Shown here piece after piece: positions 38,847-48,060 of a stretch of DNA of 64,000 nucleotides; the first letter of the stretch is position 1; every line of letters starts with the position of its first letter. The stretch spans positions 33,588 to 97,587 of the forward strand of contig KQ959279.1 of assembly GCA_001552775.1 (NCBI GenBank), written 5' to 3'. This DNA is from Bacteroidales bacterium KA00251 (GTDB lineage Bacteria > Bacteroidota > Bacteroidia > Bacteroidales > Porphyromonadaceae). A program made the position numbers and the translations under genes. A model generated the notes under the pieces. That model saw nothing but the letters and a program-made list of their open reading frames with translations. It was not told the origin of the DNA and did not search any database.

Positions 38847-38934
38847 GATTCAAACAAAAATCTCTGAAGATTCAAACAAAAATCTCTGAAGATTCAAAGA
38901 AAAATCTCTGAAGATTTATTCCAATTATCAGGAA
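38847..38934. repeat. 22-bp tandem repeat array, three good copies plus decayed copies
   Basis: Units start at 38847, 38869 and 38891 with GATTCAAA, then AAAATCTCTGAA; the first two are identical, the third differs by one base, and degenerate 22-bp units continue to about 38934 and possibly before 38847. The 22-bp period and the AAAATCTCT core match the reverse complement of the first array at 16441-16545, suggesting one repeat family. Confidence 0.9.
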
Positions 38935-38962
38935 CAATTCTCTAAAAGTTCAGCAAGATTTA

Positions 38963-38997
38963 ATCAAAAAAGGCCTGAGGATGGTTTTCCTCAGGCC
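38963..38997 (-). terminator. Terminator of the TonB-dependent receptor gene
   Basis: 10-bp perfect stem GGCCTGAGGA/TCCTCAGGCC (38972-38981 with 38988-38997), 6-nt loop, then a T-tract on the minus strand. Confidence 0.9.
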
Positions 38998-39115
38998 CTC
39001 TTCATGAAGTGTAGCGGTTAGAAGAAAGTCAAAAGCTACACTCTGTTTTCAATCCCTCCAGAGAAATTTAAATCTTCTATAATAGAGAGACATCCATCAT
39101 TTTTCTTCTAGGTTT

Positions 39116-41749
39116 CTAGAAGGAGAATTTCAACCCTGCCATTATCGTGCGAGGAGCGAGAGGTCCATAAGTATAGGCGCTATCTCGGTCTGCTCCTCGG
39201 TCAAAGTCTTTTTGGAAAGAGTTGAAGATATTGTTCATTCCAAGGCTTAGTTCTAGAATGGTGCTAGTGAGCTTGATTCCGTAAGAAACCTTTGCTCCAA
39301 TTTCCACCATTGTAGGGCTTTGTTCGAGTCTATCAATACGGATATCACGACTACCATCCTCTGCATCAACACCTAGCTGTTCAAAGTAGCTATCGTACTT
39401 AGAAGCATCGTTTTTTGCTTGGATATCGCTAAGTGCAGCACCACCACCGAAGACAATTGAATGAGGCACCTTCATTTTTCCAAAGAGGTTTCCAGTAAGG
39501 GCGATGTTGAATCTTTCAATAGGTTCTACATTAAGACTAAAGTATCCATAAAGGTTAGGGGTACGAAGCATTTCTTGGGTAAATTGGCTTTCGTTTACCA
39601 CAGCACCATCTTTTACAAGAGGCATTCCACCTTCCGCAAGAGACTTATTGTCCGTTGTTTTCACATAAGCCCCCCATTCAATAGGATGATCATACTTGTG
39701 AGAAACAATGCTCATACCTGCTTGGAATTGGAGAATCTTGTAGGCGAGACGACCTTCTAGGTTAACCCCATACACATTGGCTCCCTTACTATTTACACGG
39801 TTATAGTAACGGAATCCCTGTACGATCTGATCAGTTTCTTCATCTACAAAGATGTTGCGAATACGGTTGTAGAATCCTTCTACAAGAAGGTTTCCTTGGA
39901 AGTCTCCCCAGTGGGCATACATATCAGCACTAAGGGTGAACGAGTGGCTTTCTTCGGGTTTTAGGTTGGGATCGTTAAATATTTTCTTCTGATCACCATT
40001 GGCAAATCCGACATGGAGCTCTTCGTCAAAGAGTTGAGGAGCACGGAAACCTTTGGCATAAGAGAAACGCAGGTTGACATCATGTATAGGATTGTAACGC
40101 AGAGTAGCTCTCGGGCTAAAGATAGGATTTTTTACGAGAGTGTGCTCATCTAGACGACCACCTAACAAGAGAGAGAACATTTCATTCTTCCATTCCACCT
40201 GTAGGATCTGGCTCCAAATATTGAGCTTTTGCAAAATGTCTGGGAAAGCAGAAATGTAATTTCCATCCTTATCTTTAATGGGGTTTTCATTGGCATCTTT
40301 AGAGGGTTCCCACTTGCGAACAGGGGTACTGTCGTGGAGAAAGTCGTACATATGCTCTACTCCAACAAGTAGTTGTAGTGGCATAAGAGGAAACTCGCTA
40401 AAGTCGTATGTATATTGAAGTCCGGAGTTTGAGGTTATACCACGTGTAACACCGAAGTTTGTACCATAAGCCTTAGGCTTGAGTGGATTACCCACGCCGA
40501 TTTCGCCGTCATGCTCTCCAAGTCCATCCCAGCTACCCGTACCTCCATAAAAGCTATGACGAGTTACGCTTTGAGCAGAGGTAAAGAGACTAAAGCGATG
40601 CTTAAGGTCAGCTGAGAAGATTTCATACTTAAGGTTCCCACTATAGATACTGTGGTCCAGACGCTCTGAGATCTGTGCCAGATGGTCTGGTAATTCAAAG
40701 TGATCACCCCCACGTCGGTGTTCTTGTATCGTATGGATTTCACCTGTTATTTGTGAGCGAGAAGAGGTCTTGTAATAAGTCCGCATACCAAAGGAGCGGC
40801 TATCTAGGTTACCTAGCTCGGTAAATCCATCTCCATCGGCATCCCATCCCTTACGATAGCGTGCTTGTCCAAAGAATACAGCACCCGATCTTCCTCCGTT
40901 ACTTACTACAGAGGCATTGAAGCTTATATTATTGTCCAATTTTTTCATGCCTGTGAAAGCCATGCTTTCATCAACCATTACACTATTTCCAGAAGGATTT
41001 TTTGTAATAATATTGATCACCCCTCCAATGGCACTCGACCCATATAGAGCTGAGCCTCCTCCACGTACTACTTCAATACGTTCTACCATACTAGTAGGTA
41101 TTTGTTCTAGTCCATAGATTCCAGCCAATGCACTAAAGATAGGACGGCTATCGAGCAAGATCTGTGTATACTTACCATCTAGTCCATTAATACGTACCTG
41201 GTTAAACCCGCAGTTTTGACAATTATTTTCTACGCGTAGTCCTGGTTGGAAGGATAGTCCTTGCAGGAGGTTATGCGAGTTAGTACGGTTGAAGACCTTT
41301 GTATCTATAACCCCGACAAGAGTTGGAGCAAGACGACGTATAGTTTCATGTCTATCGGCAGTGACTACTACAGCGTCCATTCTTACCACGTCGGGTTCTG
41401 CCTCAAAGTTGACTTCTGTCATCTTCTTAGACTGTACCATCACCTCTTTCTTTTGAGCACGATAGCCCACACCTCTCATGATTAAGGTATATTTCCCAGG
41501 TTTGAGGTTGGTAAGGAAGTAGTGGCCTGTAGCATCAGTAGTCGTGCCAAAAAGCGTTCCTTCAATTTGAATAGTCATACCGGGTAGATGCTCTTTCGTA
41601 TCTTTGTCTACCACGTGACCAAAGACATTGGCATCACTAGGTGGAGCAAAAGGAGTTTTAGCCTCTACGAAGGTATAGGATAGTGCAATAGAAAGGCACA
41701 ATAGGAGCAATCTTGATAAGTTGATTGATAGCATTCTATTCCTAAACAT
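39116..41749 (-). CDS. TonB-dependent outer membrane receptor with CarboxypepD_reg domain
   Basis: 877 residues. A signal peptide (LSRLLLLCLSIALSYTFVEA) is followed by a CarboxypepD_reg-like domain (residues about 40-125, VFGHVVDKDTKEHLPGMTIQ and GVGYRAQ), a plug domain (about 130-245) and a beta-barrel to the end (MAGLKFSF, with the terminal Phe needed for assembly). The plug carries an unusual C-x2-C motif in NNCQNCGFNQVRINGLDG, then QILLDSRPIFSALAGIYGLE and EVVRGGGSALYGSSAIGGVI, typical of siderophore/heme/cobalamin-type receptors rather than SusC. There is no SusD or lipoprotein partner next to it. Ligand unknown; the cysteine pair is the most useful clue. Confidence 0.88.
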   Translation of the reverse strand: MFRNRMLSINLSRLLLLCLSIALSYTFVEAKTPFAPPSDANVFGHVVDKDTKEHLPGMTIQIEGTLFGTTTDATGHYFLTNLKPGKYTLIMRGVGYRAQKKEVMVQSKKMTEVNFEAEPDVVRMDAVVVTADRHETIRRLAPTLVGVIDTKVFNRTNSHNLLQGLSFQPGLRVENNCQNCGFNQVRINGLDGKYTQILLDSRPIFSALAGIYGLEQIPTSMVERIEVVRGGGSALYGSSAIGGVINIITKNPSGNSVMVDESMAFTGMKKLDNNISFNASVVSNGGRSGAVFFGQARYRKGWDADGDGFTELGNLDSRSFGMRTYYKTSSRSQITGEIHTIQEHRRGGDHFELPDHLAQISERLDHSIYSGNLKYEIFSADLKHRFSLFTSAQSVTRHSFYGGTGSWDGLGEHDGEIGVGNPLKPKAYGTNFGVTRGITSNSGLQYTYDFSEFPLMPLQLLVGVEHMYDFLHDSTPVRKWEPSKDANENPIKDKDGNYISAFPDILQKLNIWSQILQVEWKNEMFSLLLGGRLDEHTLVKNPIFSPRATLRYNPIHDVNLRFSYAKGFRAPQLFDEELHVGFANGDQKKIFNDPNLKPEESHSFTLSADMYAHWGDFQGNLLVEGFYNRIRNIFVDEETDQIVQGFRYYNRVNSKGANVYGVNLEGRLAYKILQFQAGMSIVSHKYDHPIEWGAYVKTTDNKSLAEGGMPLVKDGAVVNESQFTQEMLRTPNLYGYFSLNVEPIERFNIALTGNLFGKMKVPHSIVFGGGAALSDIQAKNDASKYDSYFEQLGVDAEDGSRDIRIDRLEQSPTMVEIGAKVSYGIKLTSTILELSLGMNNIFNSFQKDFDRGADRDSAYTYGPLAPRTIMAGLKFSF

Positions 41750-42120
41750 AATTTTCTTGACTTGTTACTATATTATTTTGCGTTTTATAATTCCGCCGCA
41801 AAGATCTTGAGAATACCCCATATAGGGACTCACCATCCCTAGGTAATTTCTCCCTACAAATCATAGAAAATGTGTAGAGGCAAAGAAAAAGAGGAAGATA
41901 GACCTCTCTGTGGAGTTGAAATAAACAAGTATATACCTTTTATTTTTGCAATTCTAATTTTGCAAAATACACAACTTGACAGATTCCATCGGCAATCACA
42001 CTTCACAAAAATATATTTTCTATTTTTTATTTGATACCTTTGCATAGATGGAAAAGGGATTTAACCTGTATGCTTAGTTTGCGTGGATGGTTATTGTAAA
42101 GAAACCCTTTCAAATAGGTA
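41750..42120. other. Divergent spacer between the TonB receptor and nadB
   Basis: 371 bp. It contains the nadB -7 element (42035-42042). No riboswitch, Fur-like box or other recognisable regulator site was seen by eye. Confidence 0.55.
42035..42042 (+). promoter_or_regulatory. -7 element of the nadBCA operon
   Basis: TACCTTTG, 78 bp upstream of the nadB start. A matching TTTG at 19-21 bp upstream is absent; the upstream stretch is simply T-rich. Confidence 0.5.
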
Positions 42121-43725
42121 ATGAGACAATACAAATACATAATAGTAGGAGGCGGATTGGCAGGACTATATACCGCTTTTCATCTTTCCTCTTTGGGAAA
42201 AGTAGCTATTATAACTAAAGACAAGATCTCGGATAGCAATTCCTATTTTGCACAAGGTGGCATGGCCGCAGTAATTACTAGAGACGATACTACTTTAGGA
42301 CACCTTGAGGATACCCTTGTAGCAGGGCGAGGTCTTTGTCTCCCAGAATCGGTAAAAGTACTGGTAGAAGAAGCACCCAAGAGAATAGAAGATTTAATGA
42401 CCCTCGGTATGCAGTTTGACACCGAGAAAGGGACTCTAACTCTAGGTCTTGAGGGAGGTCATCACCATCACCGCATCCTGCATGCAGGTGGAGATGCCAC
42501 AGGAAGATTAGTCACCTCCTTTATGATCGACAAGGTAAAAGCGACTCCTTCAATAGAGATTTTCGACCACCACTTGTTGCTTGACTTCATCACAGACAAT
42601 GAGCACTGTATAGGTATAGCTACCTTCAATACAAATACCCAGCAAAAAGAATATTTTCTTTCCGATGCTACCATTCTAGCGATGGGGGGACTTGCTGCAC
42701 TATACCACCCTTCTACCAATCCCCCTACTACATTAGGAGATGGCATTGCTCTAGCTATTGAACACGGCATAAAAGTGATGGACTTGGAATTTGTACAGTT
42801 TCATCCTACCGCTTTGACTCTTAAAGGAGTGCCACCATTCCTAATTAGCGAAGCTGTACGTGGAGAAGGTGCCTATCTACTCAATAATAAAGGAGAACGC
42901 TTCATGATTGGGAAACACCCACAAGCCGAACTTGCCCCTAGAGATATTGTAGCAGCCTGCATCTACAAAGAGATGTTGCGAACAGGAGAGGATCATGTCT
43001 ACCTATCGCTTCGACACATGGATAGCACCCATCTCAAGAGCCGTTTCCCTACTATAGCACAACATTGCCAAGACTTCGGAGTTGACTTTACCCAAAAGAT
43101 TCCCATTGCTCCTGCAGCTCATTATACAGTAGGTGGCATTGCTACAGACCTCCACGGAGCGACTTCTCTTGATGGTCTTTATGCGGTAGGAGAGGTTGCT
43201 TCTACAGGGATGATGGGTGCCAATCGTCTTGCCTCAAACTCCCTTATAGAGTGCCTTGTAATGGGCTATCGTATTGTTGAAAATCTAAAGATGAAAGGAA
43301 GCACCTATTCTTTATCCCCCTCTTCCAGTATACTTCAGAAAATTGCAAAAGAGGAAGCAAAAGCACCTGTAGAGGCATCCACTTCATCAAACGATGAAAG
43401 TATCGTCTTATTAGAGTGGCTCGGCAAAGAATTGATGCATCATGTAGGGATAGTGCGAACAGCAAGTGACCTTCAAAAAGCGATTCACACAATTGGGAAT
43501 TTTCTTGAAGAAGATTGGGCAAAAGGGGAAAGCAGTTTGTCTCCAATTGAGACTCTCTTGATGAAAAGACGGTTCCATCTTGCCCAATGGATTGCCAAAG
43601 CCGCACTTTCTAGAGAGGAGACGAGAGGTAATCACCTTAGAAGTGACTTTCCCGAAACGTTACCCAATGAAAAAGCATACAGAACTGTTATTCAAAATCA
43701 CACATTACAACAACAACCCTTATAG
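42121..43725 (+). CDS. nadB: L-aspartate oxidase
   Basis: NadB oxidises aspartate to iminoaspartate for quinolinate synthesis. FAD-binding GGGLAGLYTAFHL near residues 9-21, SNSYFAQGGMAAV, GGHHHHRILHAGGDATGRLV and SEAVRGEGAYLLNNKGERFM are all present, along with GGIATDLHGATSLDGLYAVG near the C-terminal part. 534 residues, complete. It is the first gene of nadB-nadC-nadA, with 4 bp to the nadC start. Confidence 0.97.
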   Translation: MRQYKYIIVGGGLAGLYTAFHLSSLGKVAIITKDKISDSNSYFAQGGMAAVITRDDTTLGHLEDTLVAGRGLCLPESVKVLVEEAPKRIEDLMTLGMQFDTEKGTLTLGLEGGHHHHRILHAGGDATGRLVTSFMIDKVKATPSIEIFDHHLLLDFITDNEHCIGIATFNTNTQQKEYFLSDATILAMGGLAALYHPSTNPPTTLGDGIALAIEHGIKVMDLEFVQFHPTALTLKGVPPFLISEAVRGEGAYLLNNKGERFMIGKHPQAELAPRDIVAACIYKEMLRTGEDHVYLSLRHMDSTHLKSRFPTIAQHCQDFGVDFTQKIPIAPAAHYTVGGIATDLHGATSLDGLYAVGEVASTGMMGANRLASNSLIECLVMGYRIVENLKMKGSTYSLSPSSSILQKIAKEEAKAPVEASTSSNDESIVLLEWLGKELMHHVGIVRTASDLQKAIHTIGNFLEEDWAKGESSLSPIETLLMKRRFHLAQWIAKAALSREETRGNHLRSDFPETLPNEKAYRTVIQNHTLQQQPL

Positions 43726-43729
43726 TCTT

Positions 43730-44596
43730 ATGCACACAGCCCCTCACAGCAGTATTGAGCTGAATTATATTGACCAAATTATTGATCTTGCATTAGAAGA
43801 AGACCTCGGCCTAGGCGACATATCAACGTCCGTATTAAACGTACCCCAAGCAACTGCTCAAGCAGAGCTTACAGCCAAAGAGGCTGGCTTTATTTCTGGA
43901 ATATTTGTCGCCCAACTAGTTGCATCAAAGGTAGACCCAGAGGTGCAGTTTGAAGCTCTCGTAACGGACGGAAGCCCCATCTCTAAAGGAGATCTTCTCA
44001 TTCGACTCAAAGGGAATGCTACTTCTCTTTTAGGTATGGAGCGCACTATGCTCAATTTTCTCCAAAGGATGTCTGGAATCGCCACAACTACCGCCCAATA
44101 TGTTCAAGCGGTAGGCCCCCATAAAACCGTTATTGTGGATACGCGCAAAACAGCTCCAGGCATGCGTTACATTGACAAGATGGCAGTACGCCATGGAGGA
44201 GGAACCAATCACCGAATAGACCTTTCTTCTATGGTTATGCTCAAAGACAATCATGTTAGACTAATCCAAGAGTCAGGAAAGAGTTTTGAGCAGATTATTG
44301 AGCAGGCGCGACGTAGCCTTCCTCTTTCTACTCGCATTGAAGTGGAAACAACAAACCTCAAAGAAGTAGAGAGAGCATTAAAAGCAGGTGTAGACGTAAT
44401 TATGCTTGACAATATGACACTAGAGGAAATGAAGCAGGCTGTGAGTCTAATCAATGGGGAATGTATGGTGGAAGCTTCTGGCAATATGACCCTTGATAGA
44501 ATTCCTCAAGTGGCAGCCATAGGAGTAGATTATATCAGTGTAGGTGCCCTCACTCACTCAATAAAGGCATTTGATATCAGTATGAATTTCATTTAA
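43730..44596 (+). CDS. nadC: Nicotinate-nucleotide pyrophosphorylase (carboxylating)
   Basis: NadC converts quinolinate and PRPP to nicotinate mononucleotide. From the ATG at 43730 the product is 288 residues; an earlier in-frame ATG at 43580 lies inside nadB and adds an unrelated sequence, so it is not used. Signatures: ALEEDLGLGDISTSVL, LLGMERTMLNFLQRMSGIAT, VDTRKTAPGMRYIDKMAVRH and GGTNHRIDLSSMVMLKDNHV. Begins 4 bp after the nadB stop. Confidence 0.96.
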   Translation: MHTAPHSSIELNYIDQIIDLALEEDLGLGDISTSVLNVPQATAQAELTAKEAGFISGIFVAQLVASKVDPEVQFEALVTDGSPISKGDLLIRLKGNATSLLGMERTMLNFLQRMSGIATTTAQYVQAVGPHKTVIVDTRKTAPGMRYIDKMAVRHGGGTNHRIDLSSMVMLKDNHVRLIQESGKSFEQIIEQARRSLPLSTRIEVETTNLKEVERALKAGVDVIMLDNMTLEEMKQAVSLINGECMVEASGNMTLDRIPQVAAIGVDYISVGALTHSIKAFDISMNFI

Positions 44597-44611
44597 GGTA
44601 CAAACAAGGAA

Positions 44612-45562
44612 ATGATTAAAGAAGTACAAATCCCAAAGGAAAGGAAAGCTCTTTTTGACGAAATAGAGGCTCTTAAACATAAAGAAAATGCGATTATTCT
44701 TGCCCACTACTATGCTCTCCCCGAACTGCAAGTGGCTGCTGACTTTCTCGGAGATTCACTAGCCCTTGCAAGACGAGCAGGAGAGACCTCTGCCGATGTA
44801 ATCGTCTTCTGCGGTGTGCAATTTATGGCTGAGACCGCTTCGATCATTTCTCCCGACAAGCGTGTACTTATCCCTGTAAAAGATGCAGGATGCTCGCTCG
44901 CAGAGGGGGTAACAGGAAAAGATCTTGCCCAATGGAAAAAACTTCATCCTAAAGGGCTAGTAGTAAGCTATGTCAATACAACTGCAGATGTAAAGGCTGA
45001 AACAGATTGGTGTGTGACAAGTAGCAATGCTTTAAAGGTAATCAACCAACTTCCCAACGATCAAGAAATACTTTTCTGCCCCGATAAAAACCTAGGTAAA
45101 TACCTTAATATGGTAAGTGGTAGAAATATGGAACTGTGGGATGCAAGTTGCTACGTGCATGCTGAGCTTAAAACAGCTAAACTAAAACAACTCATCGAGG
45201 AGCATCCAGAAGCAGAGTGCCTTATTCACCCCGAGTCGATTTGTTGCAGCGACCAAGAAATACTAGATCATCCCCATTGCCATATTGGGAGTACATCTTT
45301 TATTATGAACTACCCGGCTACTAGCGATAAGGAAACTTTCATCGTGGGTACGGAATCAGGTGCTATAACCGAACTTCGCCGTCGCTATCCCAATTATACT
45401 TTTATAGAGGCTCTTCCTGAGAATCCTTGTGAACACATGAAGCAGACTAAACTTGAAGATTTACGGGATGCCCTACTCTACGGCCGCTACGAAGTAAAAG
45501 TACCTGAAGATCTCCGCAAAAAAGCGATTATTCCTATTGAAAGGATGCTTCAGATAGGATAA
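44612..45562 (+). CDS. nadA: Quinolinate synthase
   Basis: NadA condenses iminoaspartate with DHAP to quinolinate using a 4Fe-4S cluster. The three ligand cysteines lie in VIVFCGVQFMAETASI, HPESICCSD and ALPENPCEHMKQTKLEDL. 316 residues, normal for the family. Third gene of the operon; de novo NAD synthesis is therefore complete from aspartate here. Confidence 0.97.
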   Translation: MIKEVQIPKERKALFDEIEALKHKENAIILAHYYALPELQVAADFLGDSLALARRAGETSADVIVFCGVQFMAETASIISPDKRVLIPVKDAGCSLAEGVTGKDLAQWKKLHPKGLVVSYVNTTADVKAETDWCVTSSNALKVINQLPNDQEILFCPDKNLGKYLNMVSGRNMELWDASCYVHAELKTAKLKQLIEEHPEAECLIHPESICCSDQEILDHPHCHIGSTSFIMNYPATSDKETFIVGTESGAITELRRRYPNYTFIEALPENPCEHMKQTKLEDLRDALLYGRYEVKVPEDLRKKAIIPIERMLQIG

Positions 45563-45660
45563 CTGTTTGAGTAATCAAACTTTGTATTTACTGTTTTCTT
45601 GTACATCAAGTTAAATGGAGAGTACGACAAATACAAGATAGGCCCTTTCTAGAAAAGGGC

Positions 45661-45703
45661 AAAAAAGAAGGAGGACTCAGTAAACTGAGTCCTCCTTCTT
45701 TTT
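45661..45703. terminator. Strong bidirectional terminator between nadA and a tRNA-Met gene
   Basis: 16-bp perfect stem AAGAAGGAGGACTCAG paired with CTGAGTCCTCCTTCTT (45665-45680 with 45685-45700), loop TAAA, with A-run on one side and T-run on the other. It serves nadBCA and probably the leftward tRNA. Confidence 0.92.
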
Positions 45704-45705
45704 AG

Positions 45706-45777
<72 letters not shown>

Positions 45778-45873
45778 ATATCCATTTCACACAATACAGA
45801 AAGTACATTTCTTCCTTGTATTGATACCACAAAGGTACGAAAACTTATCAACACTTCCAAACATCACAATCTA

Positions 45874-45922
45874 TAAAAAAAGAAGGGTACTAAATTCTCT
45901 GTTTGAGAATCCAGTACCTTTC
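45874..45922 (-). terminator. Terminator of htpG
   Basis: An imperfect stem, AAGGTACTGGATTCTC against GAGAATTTAGTACCCTT on the minus strand, with a 5-nt loop, runs into a T-tract. It lies about 35 bp past the htpG stop. Confidence 0.75.
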
Positions 45923-45955
45923 TAATTCTATAGGAGTTACTTTAAAGCTAGATTT

Positions 45956-48052
45956 CTATTTTCCCTCTTCTGAAGTTAATTTGTTGAGTAGGGATGTTTC
46001 GCACTGTTGGATAAAGTCGTGCAACCTCTCACCAGATAATAACCCAGAAGAAAGAAGGGCTATATCCCAAAGGTTACCACAAATTTTATGTTCTTTCACA
46101 TACCCCTGTACGAGCTTTTCTTTATCTTCATTCAACTGATCAATAGAACCGGTTAACTCCTTACGCTGCTTTTTCTGCTCCTCGCTAAGATCTTCTTCCG
46201 GCTTTCCTTCAAAACTCTCAACTAGTTTCTTTCTTTTCTCTTCAAGTTGCTTCAGATCATCATTTTTTTCATCATAGGCTTTACCTAAGGAGACTGAGGC
46301 ACTATCTAGTATCGTTTGAATTAAGGGATGGTGCATATTTATCTTCAGCACATAACTATCAGGAAGTTCTCCATAAAACGAAGCTCCGCTTTGGAAGCGA
46401 CTCATTTCTTTCATTCTTCGCATCCACTCGTTCGAGACGATCTGCGTAGGAGCATCTTCTTTTGTAAGAAGTGGATCAAGCTCTACTGTAAAAATCTTTT
46501 TGTCCAAAGAGGGTTGAGAGGTAGCAAAAAGCGACTGGAGCAGGTCTGCATGCTCAAGTTTTTTTCCTTCATCTTCCTCCACTTTCTTAGGAATAAGATG
46601 AGAGAGACTATCGCTATCCACTCTAGCAAAACGGAGTTTTTCCTCCTTACTTTCAAGCATATTGACAAAAGGCATAGCCAACGGGCCATCCATAAGAAGG
46701 ACATTGTAGCCTGCCTTTATAGCATTTTGCACAGGAAGATATTGGTCTTTTGCATTGGTTGCATAAAGAAAGACAAGCGTTTCGTCCTTATCTGTTTGGT
46801 TTGCCCCTACAAGGGCTTTGTACTCATCTAGAGTATAAAGTTTACCAGCAGTGTCCTTCAGCAACATTGCAGGTTTCAGTCGTTCATAAGCCTTTTCATC
46901 AGTCAGCATACCATATTCCACAAAAAGACCTATTCCCTTCCATTTTTCTTCGTAGGAGGGTCGATCATTTTTATAGAGATCGGCTAGAGCGTCGGCCACC
47001 TTTTTACCAATATGAGCGGTTATCTTGCGAGCATTGGCATCCTGCTGCAGGTAAGAACGACTCACATTGAGAGGAATGTCTGGAGAGTCTATAATTCCTT
47101 CCAAAAGATAGAGCCACTCTGGCACGACTCCCTCTACTTGATCCGTCACAAATACTTGGTTGCAGTAAAGGTGTATTTTATTGCGTTGAGGATCTATCGT
47201 TTCCTTGATCAGAGGAAAGTACAATATACCTCGAAGGTTAAATGGATAGTCTACATTGAGATGAATATAAAATAAAGGATCATCGCTTCCTGGGTAAAGC
47301 TCTCTATAAAAATTGAGGTAATCCTCTTCTTTGAGAGAGGCAGGAGTTTCCATCCATAGAGGTTTTACATTGTTGATAATGTTGTCTTCCTCTGTATCTT
47401 GCATTTTGCCTTCTTTCCATTCCTGCTTCTTACCAAAGATAACAGGGACTGGCATAAAACGGCAGTACTTCTTGAGGAGTCCCTCCACTTCATTTCGCTG
47501 AAGATATTTCTCACTGTCATTTGACAAATGAAGCGTAATGGTAGTACCTCTCTCTGTACGAGATCCTGTAGACAACTCAAATTCAGGAGATCCACTACAA
47601 GTCCAATGGACTGGTTTACTATCCTTTTTATAGGACAATGAATCTATTTCGACCTTGTCTGCTACAATAAATGCAGAATAAAATCCCAAGCCGAAGTGTC
47701 CAATAATTTGAGATTCTGGAGAATCGTATTTTTTCAAAAAGTCCTCTGCCCCACTGAAAGCAATCTGGTTGATGTAACGATCAATCTCCTCAGCAGTCAT
47801 TCCCACTCCGTTGTCTTCTACAGAAAGCGTCTTGGCCTTTTCATCTATAGATACTTTTACGGCGAGATCTTTCAGTAAGATGTCCTCAGACTGTGTTCGA
47901 GCGATAGTCTGTAGCTTAGAAATAGCATCCACTGCATTAGAGACCAACTCTCTAAGGAATATATCATGTTCGCTGTATAGAAATTTCTTAATGATGGGGA
48001 ATATATTTTCACTGGTAACCCCTATCTTTCCATTTGTAGGTGTATTACTCAT
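45956..48052 (-). CDS. htpG: Chaperone protein HtpG (Hsp90)
   Basis: Bacterial Hsp90, 698 residues. The N-terminal GHKL ATPase shows ELVSNAVDAISKLQ, VEDNGVGMTAEEIDRYINQI and IGHFGLGFYSAF; the conserved middle domain has LYCNQVFVTDQVEGVVPEWL and GIIDSPDIPLNVSRSYLQQD. The C-terminal dimerisation half is longer and more charged than in E. coli (DDLKQLEEKRKKLVESFEGK), as in other Bacteroidota. It is the second gene after clpC, 8 bp downstream, so translational coupling is likely. Confidence 0.97.
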   Translation of the reverse strand: MSNTPTNGKIGVTSENIFPIIKKFLYSEHDIFLRELVSNAVDAISKLQTIARTQSEDILLKDLAVKVSIDEKAKTLSVEDNGVGMTAEEIDRYINQIAFSGAEDFLKKYDSPESQIIGHFGLGFYSAFIVADKVEIDSLSYKKDSKPVHWTCSGSPEFELSTGSRTERGTTITLHLSNDSEKYLQRNEVEGLLKKYCRFMPVPVIFGKKQEWKEGKMQDTEEDNIINNVKPLWMETPASLKEEDYLNFYRELYPGSDDPLFYIHLNVDYPFNLRGILYFPLIKETIDPQRNKIHLYCNQVFVTDQVEGVVPEWLYLLEGIIDSPDIPLNVSRSYLQQDANARKITAHIGKKVADALADLYKNDRPSYEEKWKGIGLFVEYGMLTDEKAYERLKPAMLLKDTAGKLYTLDEYKALVGANQTDKDETLVFLYATNAKDQYLPVQNAIKAGYNVLLMDGPLAMPFVNMLESKEEKLRFARVDSDSLSHLIPKKVEEDEGKKLEHADLLQSLFATSQPSLDKKIFTVELDPLLTKEDAPTQIVSNEWMRRMKEMSRFQSGASFYGELPDSYVLKINMHHPLIQTILDSASVSLGKAYDEKNDDLKQLEEKRKKLVESFEGKPEEDLSEEQKKQRKELTGSIDQLNEDKEKLVQGYVKEHKICGNLWDIALLSSGLLSGERLHDFIQQCETSLLNKLTSEEGK

Positions 48053-48060
48053 ATTGCTAT

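Larger units (their letters stand above)
38657..39115. other. Intergenic region with second 22-bp repeat array and a terminator
   Basis: Between the ppx-like gene and the 3' end of the TonB receptor gene. It holds the repeat array (38847-38934), the receptor's terminator (38963-38997) and nothing coding. Confidence 0.6.

Noticed and set aside
38847..38934. CRISPR array
   Set aside because: Tandem 22-bp units without spacers; no cas genes.
41750..42120. Cobalamin or TPP riboswitch upstream of the TonB receptor or nadB
   Set aside because: No B12-box, TPP or other conserved element could be found by eye on either strand.
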